DNA of 64,000 nt from contig JAHDCR010000004.1 of the NCBI GenBank assembly GCA_020629795.1, forward strand, positions 25,075 to 89,074, in the 5' to 3' direction. The notes under the pieces were generated by a model, which was given only the letters and a program-made list of their open reading frames with translations, made no database searches and had not been told where the DNA came from. The number at the start of each line of letters is the position of its first letter. Position 1 is the first letter of the stretch. Origin of the DNA: Candidatus Altimarinota bacterium (GTDB lineage: Bacteria; Patescibacteriota; Gracilibacteria; BD1-5; UBA6164). The position numbers and the translations under genes are program-made. Below are positions 25,541 through 36,632 of this stretch, one piece after another.

Positions 25541-25553
25541 TCCTGAGCTTTTT
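25524..25553. terminator. 30-bp perfect palindrome ending both rlmN and the opposing orphan
   Basis: The palindrome runs AAAAAGCTCAGGATT and its exact complement. Its central TTAA holds both stop codons: TAA at 25538-25540 on + and 25539-25537 on -. Both proteins therefore end in the identical residues KAQD. Confidence 0.92.
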
Positions 25554-25995
25554 TATATCAAGAGAGATGAGATGGCCAATTTTTGTAATTAGTATATTCT
25601 AAAATGCTATCGATTATATCATGTATTTGTTTATTTGAAACCTTGTAATTTCTCAACATATTTGTAAGAGTTCCGAGTTGATCATATCTTATAGTTTCAC
25701 CATTTTTATATCTTTCTGCTAAATCTTGAATTTCAGTATCTGGATGGAATCATTCTTTATCAAGTGACATATATTTTCTAAAATCTTCTAAACTCATAAA
25801 ACCAGTTTCCCAATTATCTTGAAATGCAATTTCAATAATAGTGGCATAGATATGTGATAGAGGCTGCTTACATTCACTTATGAAATTTCTAATAGCTAAC
25901 AATTTCATTGCTTTTTCATTAGAAGATTCTCGTAAATCTTTAAGCATATATTGATTTGCTAGAGGAGGTGATGAGTTTACTGGTGCTTTGTTCAT
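25537..25995 (-). CDS. Small protein of unknown function (152 aa)
   Basis: The ORF track stops it at a UGA (25750). Reading UGA as Gly extends it to the TAA within the palindrome. It is a soluble, mostly helical protein with no signal peptide. Segments such as DLRESSNEKAMKLLAIRNFISECKQPLSHIYATIIEIAFQ and a C-terminal Trp/Tyr-containing stretch are visible. I do not recognise the family. It resembles in size and style the 98-aa orphan at 51343, which also ends against a convergent conserved gene. Confidence 0.7.
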
Positions 25996-26129
25996 GATTT
26001 ATAAGTTTTCACTCAAGTTATATATTGTAATATTAATTATATATATAATTTGTCAAATATTATTATAAGCTAACCTTTAGTATTTGCTATTTTTCCATAG
26101 AATACTGTCATTATAATTTTCTACTACAT

Positions 26130-27776
26130 ATGAAATCATTGATATTTAAACTGTTTTTTACGCTTATTTGAGGAGCTTTTATACTTCTCTTTGCTATGCC
26201 ATGGAGTTATTTTAATATAGAAGTTCCTTTTAGCTGACCAGATTATAAGCTATGATTAGATCTCAGTTGAGGTATCGAGCTGGATTATAAGGTTGATTTA
26301 TCAAAGGTCAAAGAGGAAGAGTGATACAATGCTCAAAGAAAGAGCTCTGTTATTGAGTGATTGAAATCAATTATAGATAAAAGAATAGAGACTCTTAATA
26401 TTAATGATTCAGTTATAACGAGTGCGAGTTACGGTGGGGAAGAGCATATAATAGTACAAATCCCCCTCAAATGAAATGATGAACTGCAAAGTAATGAAAA
26501 TATTGAAAGAGCGAAAGCAGCAATTTGAAAAGTGGTTACTATTGAGTTTAAGGAACTCAGAGGAGATATTACTCAGCAAGATATAGAAGATAGAAAAAAA
26601 TTAGCGAATACACTGTATGAAGAACTATTAAATTCAGGAGAGAATTTTTTAATTGAGGCTCAAAGAATTCAAAATAATAATGATAATATTGTGGTAGGTA
26701 CGAGCACGGATATGCTGAGTGATTTTAACACTGTTTCAGGCAGCTGAGAAATTTTAATGTTTAATACCGATGAAAATGGATATGCTTCTTCACTTCTAGA
26801 AGTGCAAAACATATTGGGTGAAGTTTGATACCTGAGTTATTTTCAAAATGATGAGGATATATATCAATATATATTTATCTCAGCTGAACCATCAATTTGG
26901 ATTGCAGCCCAAGATACTCAAGGAAGAGTATTAAATGATAAATATTTTGTGAACTCTTCAGTACAATATAGTGAAGCGTTTCAACCACTTATTGAACTCA
27001 CTTTTAACACTGATGGTGCAGAAATATTTTGAGAACTTACTAAGCGATTAGTTTGAGATCCAATGGCTATTTTTGTAGGTGGAGAGTTACTTACTGCTCC
27101 AACTATTAATGAACCTATACTCTCTGGTAGAGCCGTTGTTACCTGAAACTATACTCCAGATTCTGCGAAAAAACTCTCTGATGATATTAATATTTGAGTT
27201 GTGCCAGCTCCAATTTATCTCACAAGTGAGAGAACAATTGATGCAAGACTTGGTCAAAGTTCACTTGAGAAAATAATTTACGCATGATTATTATGATTTA
27301 TATCTATTTTACTTTTTCTTATCGTAGTATATAGATTCTCATGACTTATAGCTGCTTTAGCGCTATTTATCTATGTGGTTATTACCCTTGCTATATTAAA
27401 ACAATTTGGAGTCGTACTCACTCTTGCGTCTATTGCAGGTCTCGTATTATCTATCGGTATTGCTATTGATGCTAATATAATCATTTTTGAGAGAGTAAAA
27501 GATGAATTAAGAAAATGAAAAAATATTAGAGATTCTGTGAGAGAGTGATTTGATAGTTCGTTTTCAGCAATATGGGATGCAAATATTACAGGACTCATAG
27601 TTTCTATTATACTCTTTATATTCTGAATAAATCTTATTAAATGATTCTGATTTATATTAGGTCTATGAATTATTGTAAGTTTATTTTCTGTATTTTTTAT
27701 TTCGAGATTATTTGTAAGAATACTTTCGAGATCAAATATATCTGAGAAAAATTTTATTGGTTTATCTAAAAAATAA
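26130..27776 (+). CDS. secD: Protein translocase subunit SecD
   Basis: 548 aa. SecD works with SecF beside SecYEG, using the proton or sodium gradient to pull exported proteins across the membrane. It has an N-terminal membrane helix, the signature LGLDLSGGIELDY, the periplasmic P1 domain with APTINEPILSGRAVVTGNY, and a C-terminal membrane bundle with SIGIAIDANIIIFERVKDEL. No secF follows; bcp starts 2 bases after the stop. SecF is either encoded elsewhere or absent. It heads a six-gene + strand run. Confidence 0.92.
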
Positions 27777-27777
27777 T

Positions 27778-28242
27778 ATGACACTCAATCTAGAAACTAA
27801 ATATTCTGCTGTAAATAATTTATGAGAAGTTACAGAAATATCTCTTTGAGAAATTTTTAAATGTTCAGATAAAACTCTTCTCTATTTTTATCCAAAAGAT
27901 AATACTCCAGGTTGCACTGTGGAGAATAAAGATTTTTCTTGTATGGTTTCTGACTATAAAGATTTAGGTATTATACTTGTATGAGTTTCTAAAGATTCAG
28001 TGGATTCTCATAAAAAATTTATTACAAATCAGCAGCTTTGAATTGATCTTATTTCAGATCCTGAGCTTACACTTCATAAAGAGCTTTGAGCATATGGAGA
28101 AAAAAATAATTATGGAAAAATTGTAAGCTGAGTAATTAGATCAACATTTCTCTTTGACTCTAGTGGAAATATTCTGCAAGAGTGGAGAAATGTAAGAGCA
28201 AAATGACATGCTGCAAAAGTATTGAGGGAAATAGAAAAATAA
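27778..28242 (+). CDS. bcp: Peroxiredoxin, Bcp/PrxQ type
   Basis: 154 aa. A thiol peroxidase that reduces hydrogen peroxide and organic hydroperoxides. LLYFYPKDNTPGCTVENKDFSC shows the peroxidatic Cys46 and the preceding catalytic Pro/Thr. The usual resolving Cys five residues later is missing; Cys55 might serve instead. RSTFLFDSSGNILQEWRNVRAKGHAAKVL is the typical C-terminal half. It is separated from secD by one base and from the next gene by 10 bases. Confidence 0.92.
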
Positions 28243-28252
28243 AATACCAAAA

Positions 28253-29191
28253 ATGCTTACAAATGTACAACATTACCAGACTTTAATACTCTCATTTATA
28301 CTTTTTATATGAGTGTATTTTTTTTGACTTGATATTAGCCTTCTTGAAATAATTTCAGTTTTCTTTACGGTTATTATTTTAGATTTCTTATTTTTAAATG
28401 GCTTAAGGTTTTCTCATCAAAGTATTATTCCATACTCAGGAGTTAATGCTGCATTTTGAATTTGTTTTTTCCTGAGAAGTGAGGACATAATAATTTATAT
28501 TTTTGCGAGTGTCTTAGCTATATGTTGAAAGCACTTAATAACGGTATGATGAAGGCATTTTTTTAATCCATCAAATATGTGAGTATTTCTTACACTCTGT
28601 CTGTTTCCTCAATACACCTGGGTAAATACGCTCCAGTGGTGAAACTATACGGGTTCAGCTGGTATAGAGTATTTTATAATGCTACTATGTGTTATACTAC
28701 TTTGAGTATTTATTTCAACCAGAGTTACTAAACTACTGCATTACGAGTATTTATTTACGTACTTAGTTCCGTTTTTTGTAATTCATAGTATCTTGTTTTT
28801 TATTATTCCATATTATGAATCATTAACATCATATTTTTTATTTTTTAACATCTCGTTTTTTATATTCATATTTTTTATGATATCGGATCCAAAAACAATA
28901 CCTACAAAATCTGTTTCAAGAATACTTTATAGTTTTATCATAGTGGAACATTTTTATGTGCTCCAGTTTTTTATAAATGAAAGCTATTCAATACTTTGAT
29001 CACTTTTTGTATCTACTTTTTTACTTCCAATTATTTGGAAGCTAGAAAAATATAAGAATAACACTCAAATTAATACTTTTTTATTTCTCTATAACATTCT
29101 TATGATTATTGTCATTAGCTTTTGTATACTAGTTTATTGACAACCAGACTTAGTTTTTGATAATGTATGTAATCAATTAGTGTGTAAATAG
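28253..29191 (+). CDS. NqrB/RnfD-like polytopic membrane protein
   Basis: 312 aa with about eight to ten hydrophobic helices. LITVGGRHFFNPSNMGVFLTL and FMISDPKTIPTKS resemble two conserved stretches of the NqrB/RnfD family: the FNP loop and the SDP/TDP loop near the end. That family forms the ion-pumping core of Nqr and Rnf complexes. No other subunit gene is adjacent, and a covalent flavin site cannot be confirmed. It could serve as a stand-alone flavin-linked redox or ion channel protein. It ends in TAG. Confidence 0.68.
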
Positions 29192-29215
29192 TTATTATTT
29201 AATAATATTTTGATC

Positions 29216-29545
29216 ATGATTCCTCCAAAAATATATAGTTTCTTGTTTTTGTTCCTCGGGTTCGCTATGATATATTGAGCAGTAGTTTTAAGTGTATCTA
29301 CATTTTCTGAAAACAAATGAGAAAAGGCTGGAACATATTTTCCTACGGTAGAAGCGCAAATAAATTTTTTTCAGGATAAATTTTGAGCAAAAACTTATTC
29401 TTCAAGCTGAAGTAGTTTTTGGAGCTCTCCAGAGTTTTATAATCAGTCTTTTGGAGATGTGAAAGTTACACTGTGAAATGAACCTGCTCCTGTTCCAGGG
29501 ACAATAGGGGAAACAATAACAAGAATTTCTAGAAACTCACACTAA
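29216..29545 (+). CDS. Small membrane-anchored exported protein
   Basis: 109 aa. An N-terminal hydrophobic helix (YSFLFLFLGFAMIYGAVVL) is followed by a short extracytoplasmic tail rich in Ser, Gly and aromatic residues (TYSSSGSSFWSSPEFYNQS). I do not recognise the family. It sits between the NqrB/RnfD-like gene and two larger exported proteins with gaps of 24 and 6 bases, so it probably belongs to the same transcript. Confidence 0.72.
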
Positions 29546-29551
29546 TATATT

Positions 29552-31372
29552 ATGAAAAAATTATTAATACTCGCTTTTATATTTACAAGTATTTTTACCC
29601 AAACTCACGCAGGTTCAGAGGAAGATGCATGTTTTTTGCTTTTAAATGAAGCTGTATGAAATGACCAAAGATTCAAGGACTCAGATCTCATGCCAAACTG
29701 AGATTTGACGAATGTTTTATATGATGAGTCTAATAATTCATACTATGATTTTTGAACATATTCAAATTTCAGAGTAAAAAGAGCAGAAAATACTGCTAAC
29801 ACATGATATCCATATGGAGATGAATATTATTTTGAAGCAAGAAGAAATAACATAGGGACTATTATTGCATGAAATAATTATGTTATATCTCAAATATCTG
29901 GATTTTGAAGGGACTCTAATTTTGATTTCCCATTAGAATCAAAAACATGAACACCTTTTGGGGATAAGTACAAATTTAATGGTAATTTTTTTAAAGAATA
30001 CGTTCTATATACTCATCATGTTAATTCATATTCAGAAAGTTACCCTCTTATGAGCTGCGGAATAGTAAAAGTTACTCCCCTGTGATGAAGGACTTTTTCT
30101 GATATCAATGAATCAGGATATATGACGAATATCCTTAATGGAATTGAAAAACAAGATAATTTATGAAATAAGAAATGCGCATCTTGATTTGAATGAGAAT
30201 ATGTAAGTGAGTGAGATAAAGATTACTATAAAATGAAGGCAAATGTTTGCGTACAAAGCTATGATGAATCAGACTATTTAAAGCTTGAAGTTATTTCTAT
30301 TGCCTACGATAATGATTCATCTCGTTTAAATGAATATTATACCCATCCTCTTCAGGTTGAAGCAATGAGAGATAATGCAAATCATGCACAGTGATTGAAG
30401 TGAATTCAAGATGTATTTGCTAGTAAGCTTGTAAATGAGACTTGTTATAGTGTAATACATGGTTATAGATATAATTTACCTGAAAGATGTAATAATACAT
30501 ATGGCCCAGTGTCGTATCAGTCAAAAGTATTTAGCCTCTGAGATATATTATTTCCTGTAGCGAATGCTAATCTTGATATTTCAAATACTGAAAATATCTT
30601 TGAAGAAGAGGAAGATACATGATTGATGATACAATGAAATTTACCTTATAGATTATATGAAAAGTTAGAGGCTATTCCTGATGAAAGTTTTAGAGAATAT
30701 ATGCTTCTTGCTGTGCTCCCAAATTTTGAAGAACTCATAGCGCACAGATTAGAAAATGACGTACTACTAACTCCTTTTGAAGAAACATTTTTAAGTTGTT
30801 GATTAGATTATAATCAAAGATTAGAAGTCGTAATAGATTTTTTAGCTGACTTAGATACAGAGAATTTCTCTCTCTCTAATCTAGATTATACAAATGAATC
30901 ATTCTGAGATTGTATTATTCCATATCCTGATAAAGATAAAATTTCTACAGTTGTAGATGGATCATTTGATTCGAATAAACTTTTAGCAGAGAAACTTAGC
31001 GGTGTATATGCACCTCCATCTGATTCTCCTGAGGTAGGAGAGTATATTAAAATGAGAGAAGAATATCTTGCTGAATTAAATACAGCGATAAGTGATATAG
31101 AATCAAGATTTAATTCATGAGAAATTGATATAAATAGAGCTAACGTTTTAAAAATAGAGCAACAAGAAAAAACTCAAATGAAAATAGACTCATTAGATTT
31201 TTCAACGTGATCACTTAGTGATTTAGACTCTGAAATAATAGAGGAAACTCTATGAGATAAATCTGATAGAAATGAGAGTTTTGTAATTTATTATATTCTT
31301 ATTGCTATCTTGACAGGATTATGATGAGCTTTTATAGTATTCTCATTTTATAAAAAAAATAAAAATAAATAA
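29552..31372 (+). CDS. Exported protein with C-terminal membrane anchor (606 aa)
   Basis: A clear signal peptide (MKKLLILAFIFTSIFTQTHA) begins the protein. The body is rich in Tyr, Asn and scattered Cys. A helical stretch before residue 560 (EYLAELNTAISDIESRFNSGEIDINRANVL) precedes a single C-terminal transmembrane helix (YYILIAILTGLGGAFIVFSFY) with a short Lys tail inside. The topology is therefore outside with a membrane tether. Family unknown. Its stop is one base from the start of the next exported protein, which suggests the two are partners. Confidence 0.78.
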
Positions 31373-31373
31373 C

Positions 31374-34103
31374 ATGAAAAAAATATTATTTTCAATTTCT
31401 ATACTGTTTTTACTCATTGTACAAGTATCAGCATGATTTGATTCAAGTTTTACAAACATAACTTGAGATGAAAACTTTTCTAAAAATCCATGAGTAGATG
31501 AATTAAGAGTAAGTGAGGATTATTTTATAAACCCATTCTCTAACTCAGTTATTAAAAGAAATATAACAACTTGTACTTGAAATAATTGCCCGTGTTGAAG
31601 AAGTGGTTGTAGTTATACTACTTCATATACGGTAGATGGGAAAATATTTAACTCTTCCCACCCTAAATTTAAGAGAGCAAATCAAACAAGGAGGAATTGG
31701 TATTCTTATGGAGATGGGATAGAATCTAAAGTTAATTATTTACAAAATACTTATACGGAAGAGGATGATATTTATGTACCGAGACAATCAGTAAAGGTCC
31801 GTAGATATTATATAACTACCTTTCGGCATGATACCACAACACCAACCTGTTGAGAGGTAAATTATTATAATGACGATGAGCTTACAGAATCATTTACATA
31901 TGATTGATGATGGCTGAATCAACCAAAATACTTTACAATGACTTGTTTAGATAGTGAAACTGAGTGTTACTGTGCTCCTGATGATGAAAGTTGTGAAATA
32001 AGAGATGGTAAAGTTATATCCACTGCTCAACTTTTAGGACATAAGATTAATCCTAGGGTAAGTTTTACAAATAAAGTTAAGCTAACAGATACAACATGTG
32101 AACCTGGTGGAACATTTCAACAAGTACTTTTTGATCTTAAAACTCCACGATTTGATATAGCATTGTGAGATGAGTCGTTTAATCTAAACTCTTTAACATT
32201 GAGAAATTATAAAACTCAAAATTGAAAAATATTAGATGGGATAGAGACTCCATGAATTGTAGATTTTACTCGGTCAGGAAGTATAAATCAAATAGCTTGA
32301 AATACACTTGTTGATTTGCAATTAGAAGACTCATATTTAGAAGATTCTGTCCATTGAGTTTCTGGTTTAAAGTCATACAATTTTACTATCACTCGTCTTA
32401 CAAATCAGTCTTTTCAATCTATTTCTCCGGAAATTTTAAATGATTGTTCTCAAAATTATTCATTTACTAGTCAATACAATTCTAATGGAAATAAGGAAAT
32501 TTCTGATGTACGAGACTCATCATTTAATTGTAACGAGTTAACTACAGCAGGAAAATACGATTTTACATTTATTGCAACAGATTGGGCATGAAATGAAAGC
32601 AAGTCTAGTACAGAAGTAAATATTTATCCGGATAAAATTAATACTTGAGATTCGTTACTTGAAGTATTAAATTCTACTGCTACTCCATATGCTAATAATA
32701 TCGATAGTTTTGACTATAAATTAACTCTTAAAGATCAATATTGAAACCCAATTTTTGATACCCAAATTGAAAACCCTATACAAACTCCATTTTCTTGATG
32801 AAATACTATCCTATTGAGTAATTCTAATTCTGCACTTAGATATACATATCCAAATACCCAAACAAATGCTGATGGTGAATATCTATTCTCTGTGAAATCA
32901 TTACTTTTTTGAACTATAGATCATAAAATTACTTTTAATTATGACAATTGGGATGAAAACTATATACAAAATTGATTGAGTGAAAGAGTTTCTCTTTATA
33001 TAAGTAATACAGGTGATTTTGAAAAACCATTTTCTGCAGGTATTACTATGATTTGACCTTGAAATAATCCTGAGGTTTGAACTGAGCAAAATTATGAGAT
33101 AAATCTTGTTTATAATTGAAATGTAGAAAATATTTCTTTAGGTAATTTAAATATAAATCAGAATACTTTAAATTTTTCAAGCTGACATAAATTTTCAGAC
33201 ATTTCAAATCTAGATGATACATTTTCTTTCAATGATTTACAATGTAGCTTCTCTGGAGTGTTTGATGCTATATCATCAGAGAGTGTTCTTTCGGCTCCTG
33301 TATTTGATATTGATAATATGAATGTTAATTACAAATTAGCAGGAGAAGATATTCGTTATACACTAGATAGTTTTTGATTAGTCTGATGTGATATTTCAAC
33401 ACTTGGTCTTAAAACCATTTGATCAACACAATGAGACGGTAGATGAGAAATAACAGGTTGAAGTGCTAATTTCTCTGATGTTTCTACTTCAAGTTTGAGA
33501 GCTGACATTAGAAAAAATGCATATACTCTTATAAGAGGACTAAACTCAAATCAAACTGTTAATGGAGTGAGATATGTAGAGTGAGATGTAACGATATCTT
33601 GAGATTTAAATTATGAAACACTTATAGTAAAAAACTGAAATGTATTTATTTCTTGAAATCTTAATACTGCTTGAGATAATTTAGGTATTATTGTTCTAAA
33701 AGACGATTGATTTAATCTATCATCTGATTTTAATACAAATGGTAATATATATGTATCGAATACAGTTTCAACTATCAATGCTCACTTGTACGCTGATGGA
33801 ACACTTAGAAGTGCAGATATAAATGGTATTAAATATAGTGACACGGATTTATGAATAAAGCTACGAATGAAAGGTTCTTTATTTACTAGAAATACGGTTT
33901 GAGGTTGATTATTAGCTGGTGAAGGGAATTACATTTTACCAGGTGGCTCAACTACCTTAAGTCGTGAAATTGCTTCTATATATGATTTAAACTACATCAG
34001 AAGAGCGCAAGAATGTACGGACTCAGATGACTATTCATTTTTAGTTGAGTATGATCCATCTATACAATTAAACCCTCCTAAATGATTTGATGTGACGAAT
34101 TAA
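31374..34103 (+). CDS. Large exported beta-rich surface protein (909 aa)
   Basis: The signal peptide MKKILFSISILFLLIVQVSA is followed by an N-terminal Cys-rich region (CTGNNCPCGRSGCS, CYCAPDDESCE). Long Asn/Ser/Thr-rich beta repeats come next, and the end has parallel-beta-like runs (VKNGNVFISGNLNTAGDN, NGNIYVSNTVST). No C-terminal anchor is seen. It uses dozens of UGA codons. Family unknown; a surface or adhesin-like role is inferred. It is the last gene of the secD run and ends at a strong hairpin. Confidence 0.78.
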
Positions 34104-34143
34104 TATAAAATAAAAACGAGCTTAGCTCGTTTTTATTTTATAT
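34103..34143. terminator. Bidirectional hairpin between the 909-aa gene and murC
   Basis: Perfect 19-bp arms around a TTA loop. That loop is itself the murC stop codon read on the minus strand (34122-34124). The + strand TAA (34101-34103) abuts the left arm. Confidence 0.92.
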
Positions 34144-35474
34144 CTCATATTATCTATATCTCAAGCTCAGAGTAATAGTATAATACTTGAGTTAGGATTT
34201 TCACTGTCATATTGATCTATAGTATGCAGTGTTTGATCAATTCCTTTTCCATCAAAGACATGTTCATGCTTAATACTATTTACTAATATTTTTGTAGTCA
34301 TTGCTGCTTTGTCCTCATCATTATCTCGAGATTCATATATATTTGGTATTATAAGTGTATCTGCGAGTGAAAAACATGTCGTAAATCAATCTAGGAGTTC
34401 AATAGTTCTGGAATATTGATGAGGCTGAAATACTACATATAATTTTTTATCTGGATATCCAGATTTTAGGGCTGAAAGTGTAGTCATTATTTCAGTAGGG
34501 TGATGGCCATAATCACTCATGAGAATATTTCAGTTTTTAGTCTCTCAAATCCTTTCCATTCGTCTCCATACTCCTGAATAATCTTCTAGTGTTTCTAAAG
34601 CTATAATTTCAGGAATCCCAATCATAAAACTTACTATATAAGCAAGTTTTGCATCATAGAGTATGTGTTCTCAGGGGATATGCATTACTATTTCTGGATA
34701 ATTTTCAATATTTGATTCATGATTTTCATTTGGAAATATTGTAGAAAAATTATCGTTTCGAGCTATGATGTAGTGAATATCTTTTCTTTTTCAAATAAGT
34801 GTTTTACAATTTGTATCTTCTCAGTTTATGACACAAAAACCTCAAGGAAGAATATTTTCTATAAATTTTTCGTATGCTTTTATATAACTTTCTGGAGTTT
34901 TAAAATAATCAGCATGATCATATTCTATATTTGTTATCATAACCACGCTTGGTTTGTATGCTAAAAAATGCTCCTTATATTCACAAGCTTCTATAGTAAA
35001 ATAATTTTGCTCTCATCTTGTGAAAAAATTTTTACCTCAAAACTCTTTTAATAAAGTTCAGATGACAGCACTAAAGTCCTCCTTTGAACTTTGTAATATT
35101 TGAGAAAGCATACTTGTCGTAGTAGATTTTCCATGAGTTCAGGCAACAGCAATTAACTTGTGAGTATTTACTATTTCAGCGAGTGCTAGATTGTATTTTA
35201 ATATTTTTATTCAAAGAGTTTGAGCTTTTGAGAGTTCTTTTTGTGATATAGGTACAGCTTCACTATATATGACACGCTCAAAATCATCAGTTATTCTATT
35301 AGCATCTGATCAAATGATAATGTTACATCACTCAGATATAAGCGAGTGAATAAGCTGTGAATCATTAGTATCGCTTCCAAAGACTTCGTATCAATTTGAC
35401 AGGTAATATCTTGCAAGTGCAGAGACTCAGATTCATCATATTCCTACGAGATATACTTTTTTTCTTTCATTCAT
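34122..35474 (-). CDS. murC: UDP-N-acetylmuramate--L-alanine ligase
   Basis: 450 aa. It adds the first amino acid to UDP-MurNAc in peptidoglycan synthesis, using ATP. The N-terminal Rossmann loop is VGIGGIGVSALA, with three of its glycines encoded by UGA. The ATP loop is [10 protein letters not shown] at about 111-120, and the C-terminal domain has YGHHPTEI and LLGAGDID. The presence of murC, PBP1A and an LCP ligase shows that the organism makes or at least modifies a peptidoglycan wall. The pth stop is 5 bases upstream of its ATG. Confidence 0.95.
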
Positions 35475-35479
35475 ATTGT

Positions 35480-36001
35480 TTAGTTTTTTTTTAGTTCCTC
35501 TGAAATTTTATTATAGATTTCAGTATCAATATCTATTAATTCATCAGCTGTAAATTTTGATAGTACCCAGTCTGATACGTTATATTTTCAAGCTTCTCAA
35601 ACTCATACTTTTATTCGAGTCCAATCTGATTTAAAGTGCTGGATAATACTTTTTACCCCATTGTGTCATCAAGCACTTCCTGTTTCTCTCACTCTTATTT
35701 TTCAAAATTGCATAGATATATCATCATAAATGACAATAAAGTCATCTGCAGTTAGTTTATAAAAATTACATATTTTCACGAGTGACTCTCATGAGAGATT
35801 CATGAAAGTTTGAGGTTTTACTAACATAATTTTTTCACCTCCTAATATCCCTGAACATATTTCTGCTGTAAATTTACTTTCATACTTCCAATCGGAAAAT
35901 CAATTTTCTTGAGAAAATTTATCCAAGAAAATAAAACCGAGATTATGACGAGTCTCTCGATATTTGTCACCAGGATTTCAAAGTCCTACTATGAGTTTCA
36001 T
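35480..36001 (-). CDS. pth: Peptidyl-tRNA hydrolase
   Basis: 173 aa. It releases peptides from prematurely dissociated peptidyl-tRNA. The N-terminus [21 protein letters not shown] contains the catalytic His19 and Asn. [27 protein letters not shown] and GSAGGHNGVKSI complete the family pattern. The middle Gly of GLGNPG is a UGA codon. It is co-directional with murC at 5 bases. Confidence 0.95.
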
Positions 36002-36062
36002 AATTTGCAAAAAATACTACTAGAATTACGAGTAGTATAATCAAAAAAATAAAAGCTGAAAG

Positions 36063-36632
36063 CTAAAAGAAGCGCTTTATAATTTGTAGTTGAATCCAAG
36101 TTCAAAACCTTGAGAAATATTTAAAGAAGAAGTTTTTTGATGATTGTTCTAAGAGTCAGAAGTCGAAAATAAATATATTTTCTCAATCAGTAAAAAGATT
36201 ATGAATCGTGTTAGGATGTTTAATTATATCACTTCAAAGTATATCTAAAAAGAATCATTGCTGTTTCCACATAAGTTCATTTGCTACAATAATTCTTGCA
36301 AATTTAGAAACGAGTTTAGGATTATTATTTAAGTGTTGTTTCGTTAATTTTTCTCAGGGAATTTTTTCTTGCCTAATAACATAATTAGAATCTTTGTCTT
36401 TCAGAATTTCAGTTTTTGGGATAGTTACCATAGGACCGAAGTACTGTTTTATAAGTCTGAGTGCATCAACTACTTTTTCATAAGAGTCAGTATGTCTATA
36501 CATGGTATGTTTATAGAGTGCTGTAGGCATTTTATAAAAATGTTCTCACTCCTGAAAGACAAAATTTTCTCATAAGAGTCTCCATGAAAACTTTCATTCT
36601 GCCTGTTTTTTTATCTTTTCTGCTTGTTTCAT
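36063..36632 (-). CDS. Small protein-kinase-like protein
   Basis: 189 aa. A central VIRQEKIPGEKLTKQHL resembles the hinge region of kinase-like folds. Near the end, FFLDILGSD...TIHNLF and NIFIFDFGLLEQ look like a shortened catalytic loop and the metal-binding DFG of YrbL/WaaP-like kinases. The canonical HxD is not obvious, so activity is uncertain. Its ATG overlaps the recombinase stop as TAATG, so the two are translationally coupled. The target is unknown. Confidence 0.6.
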
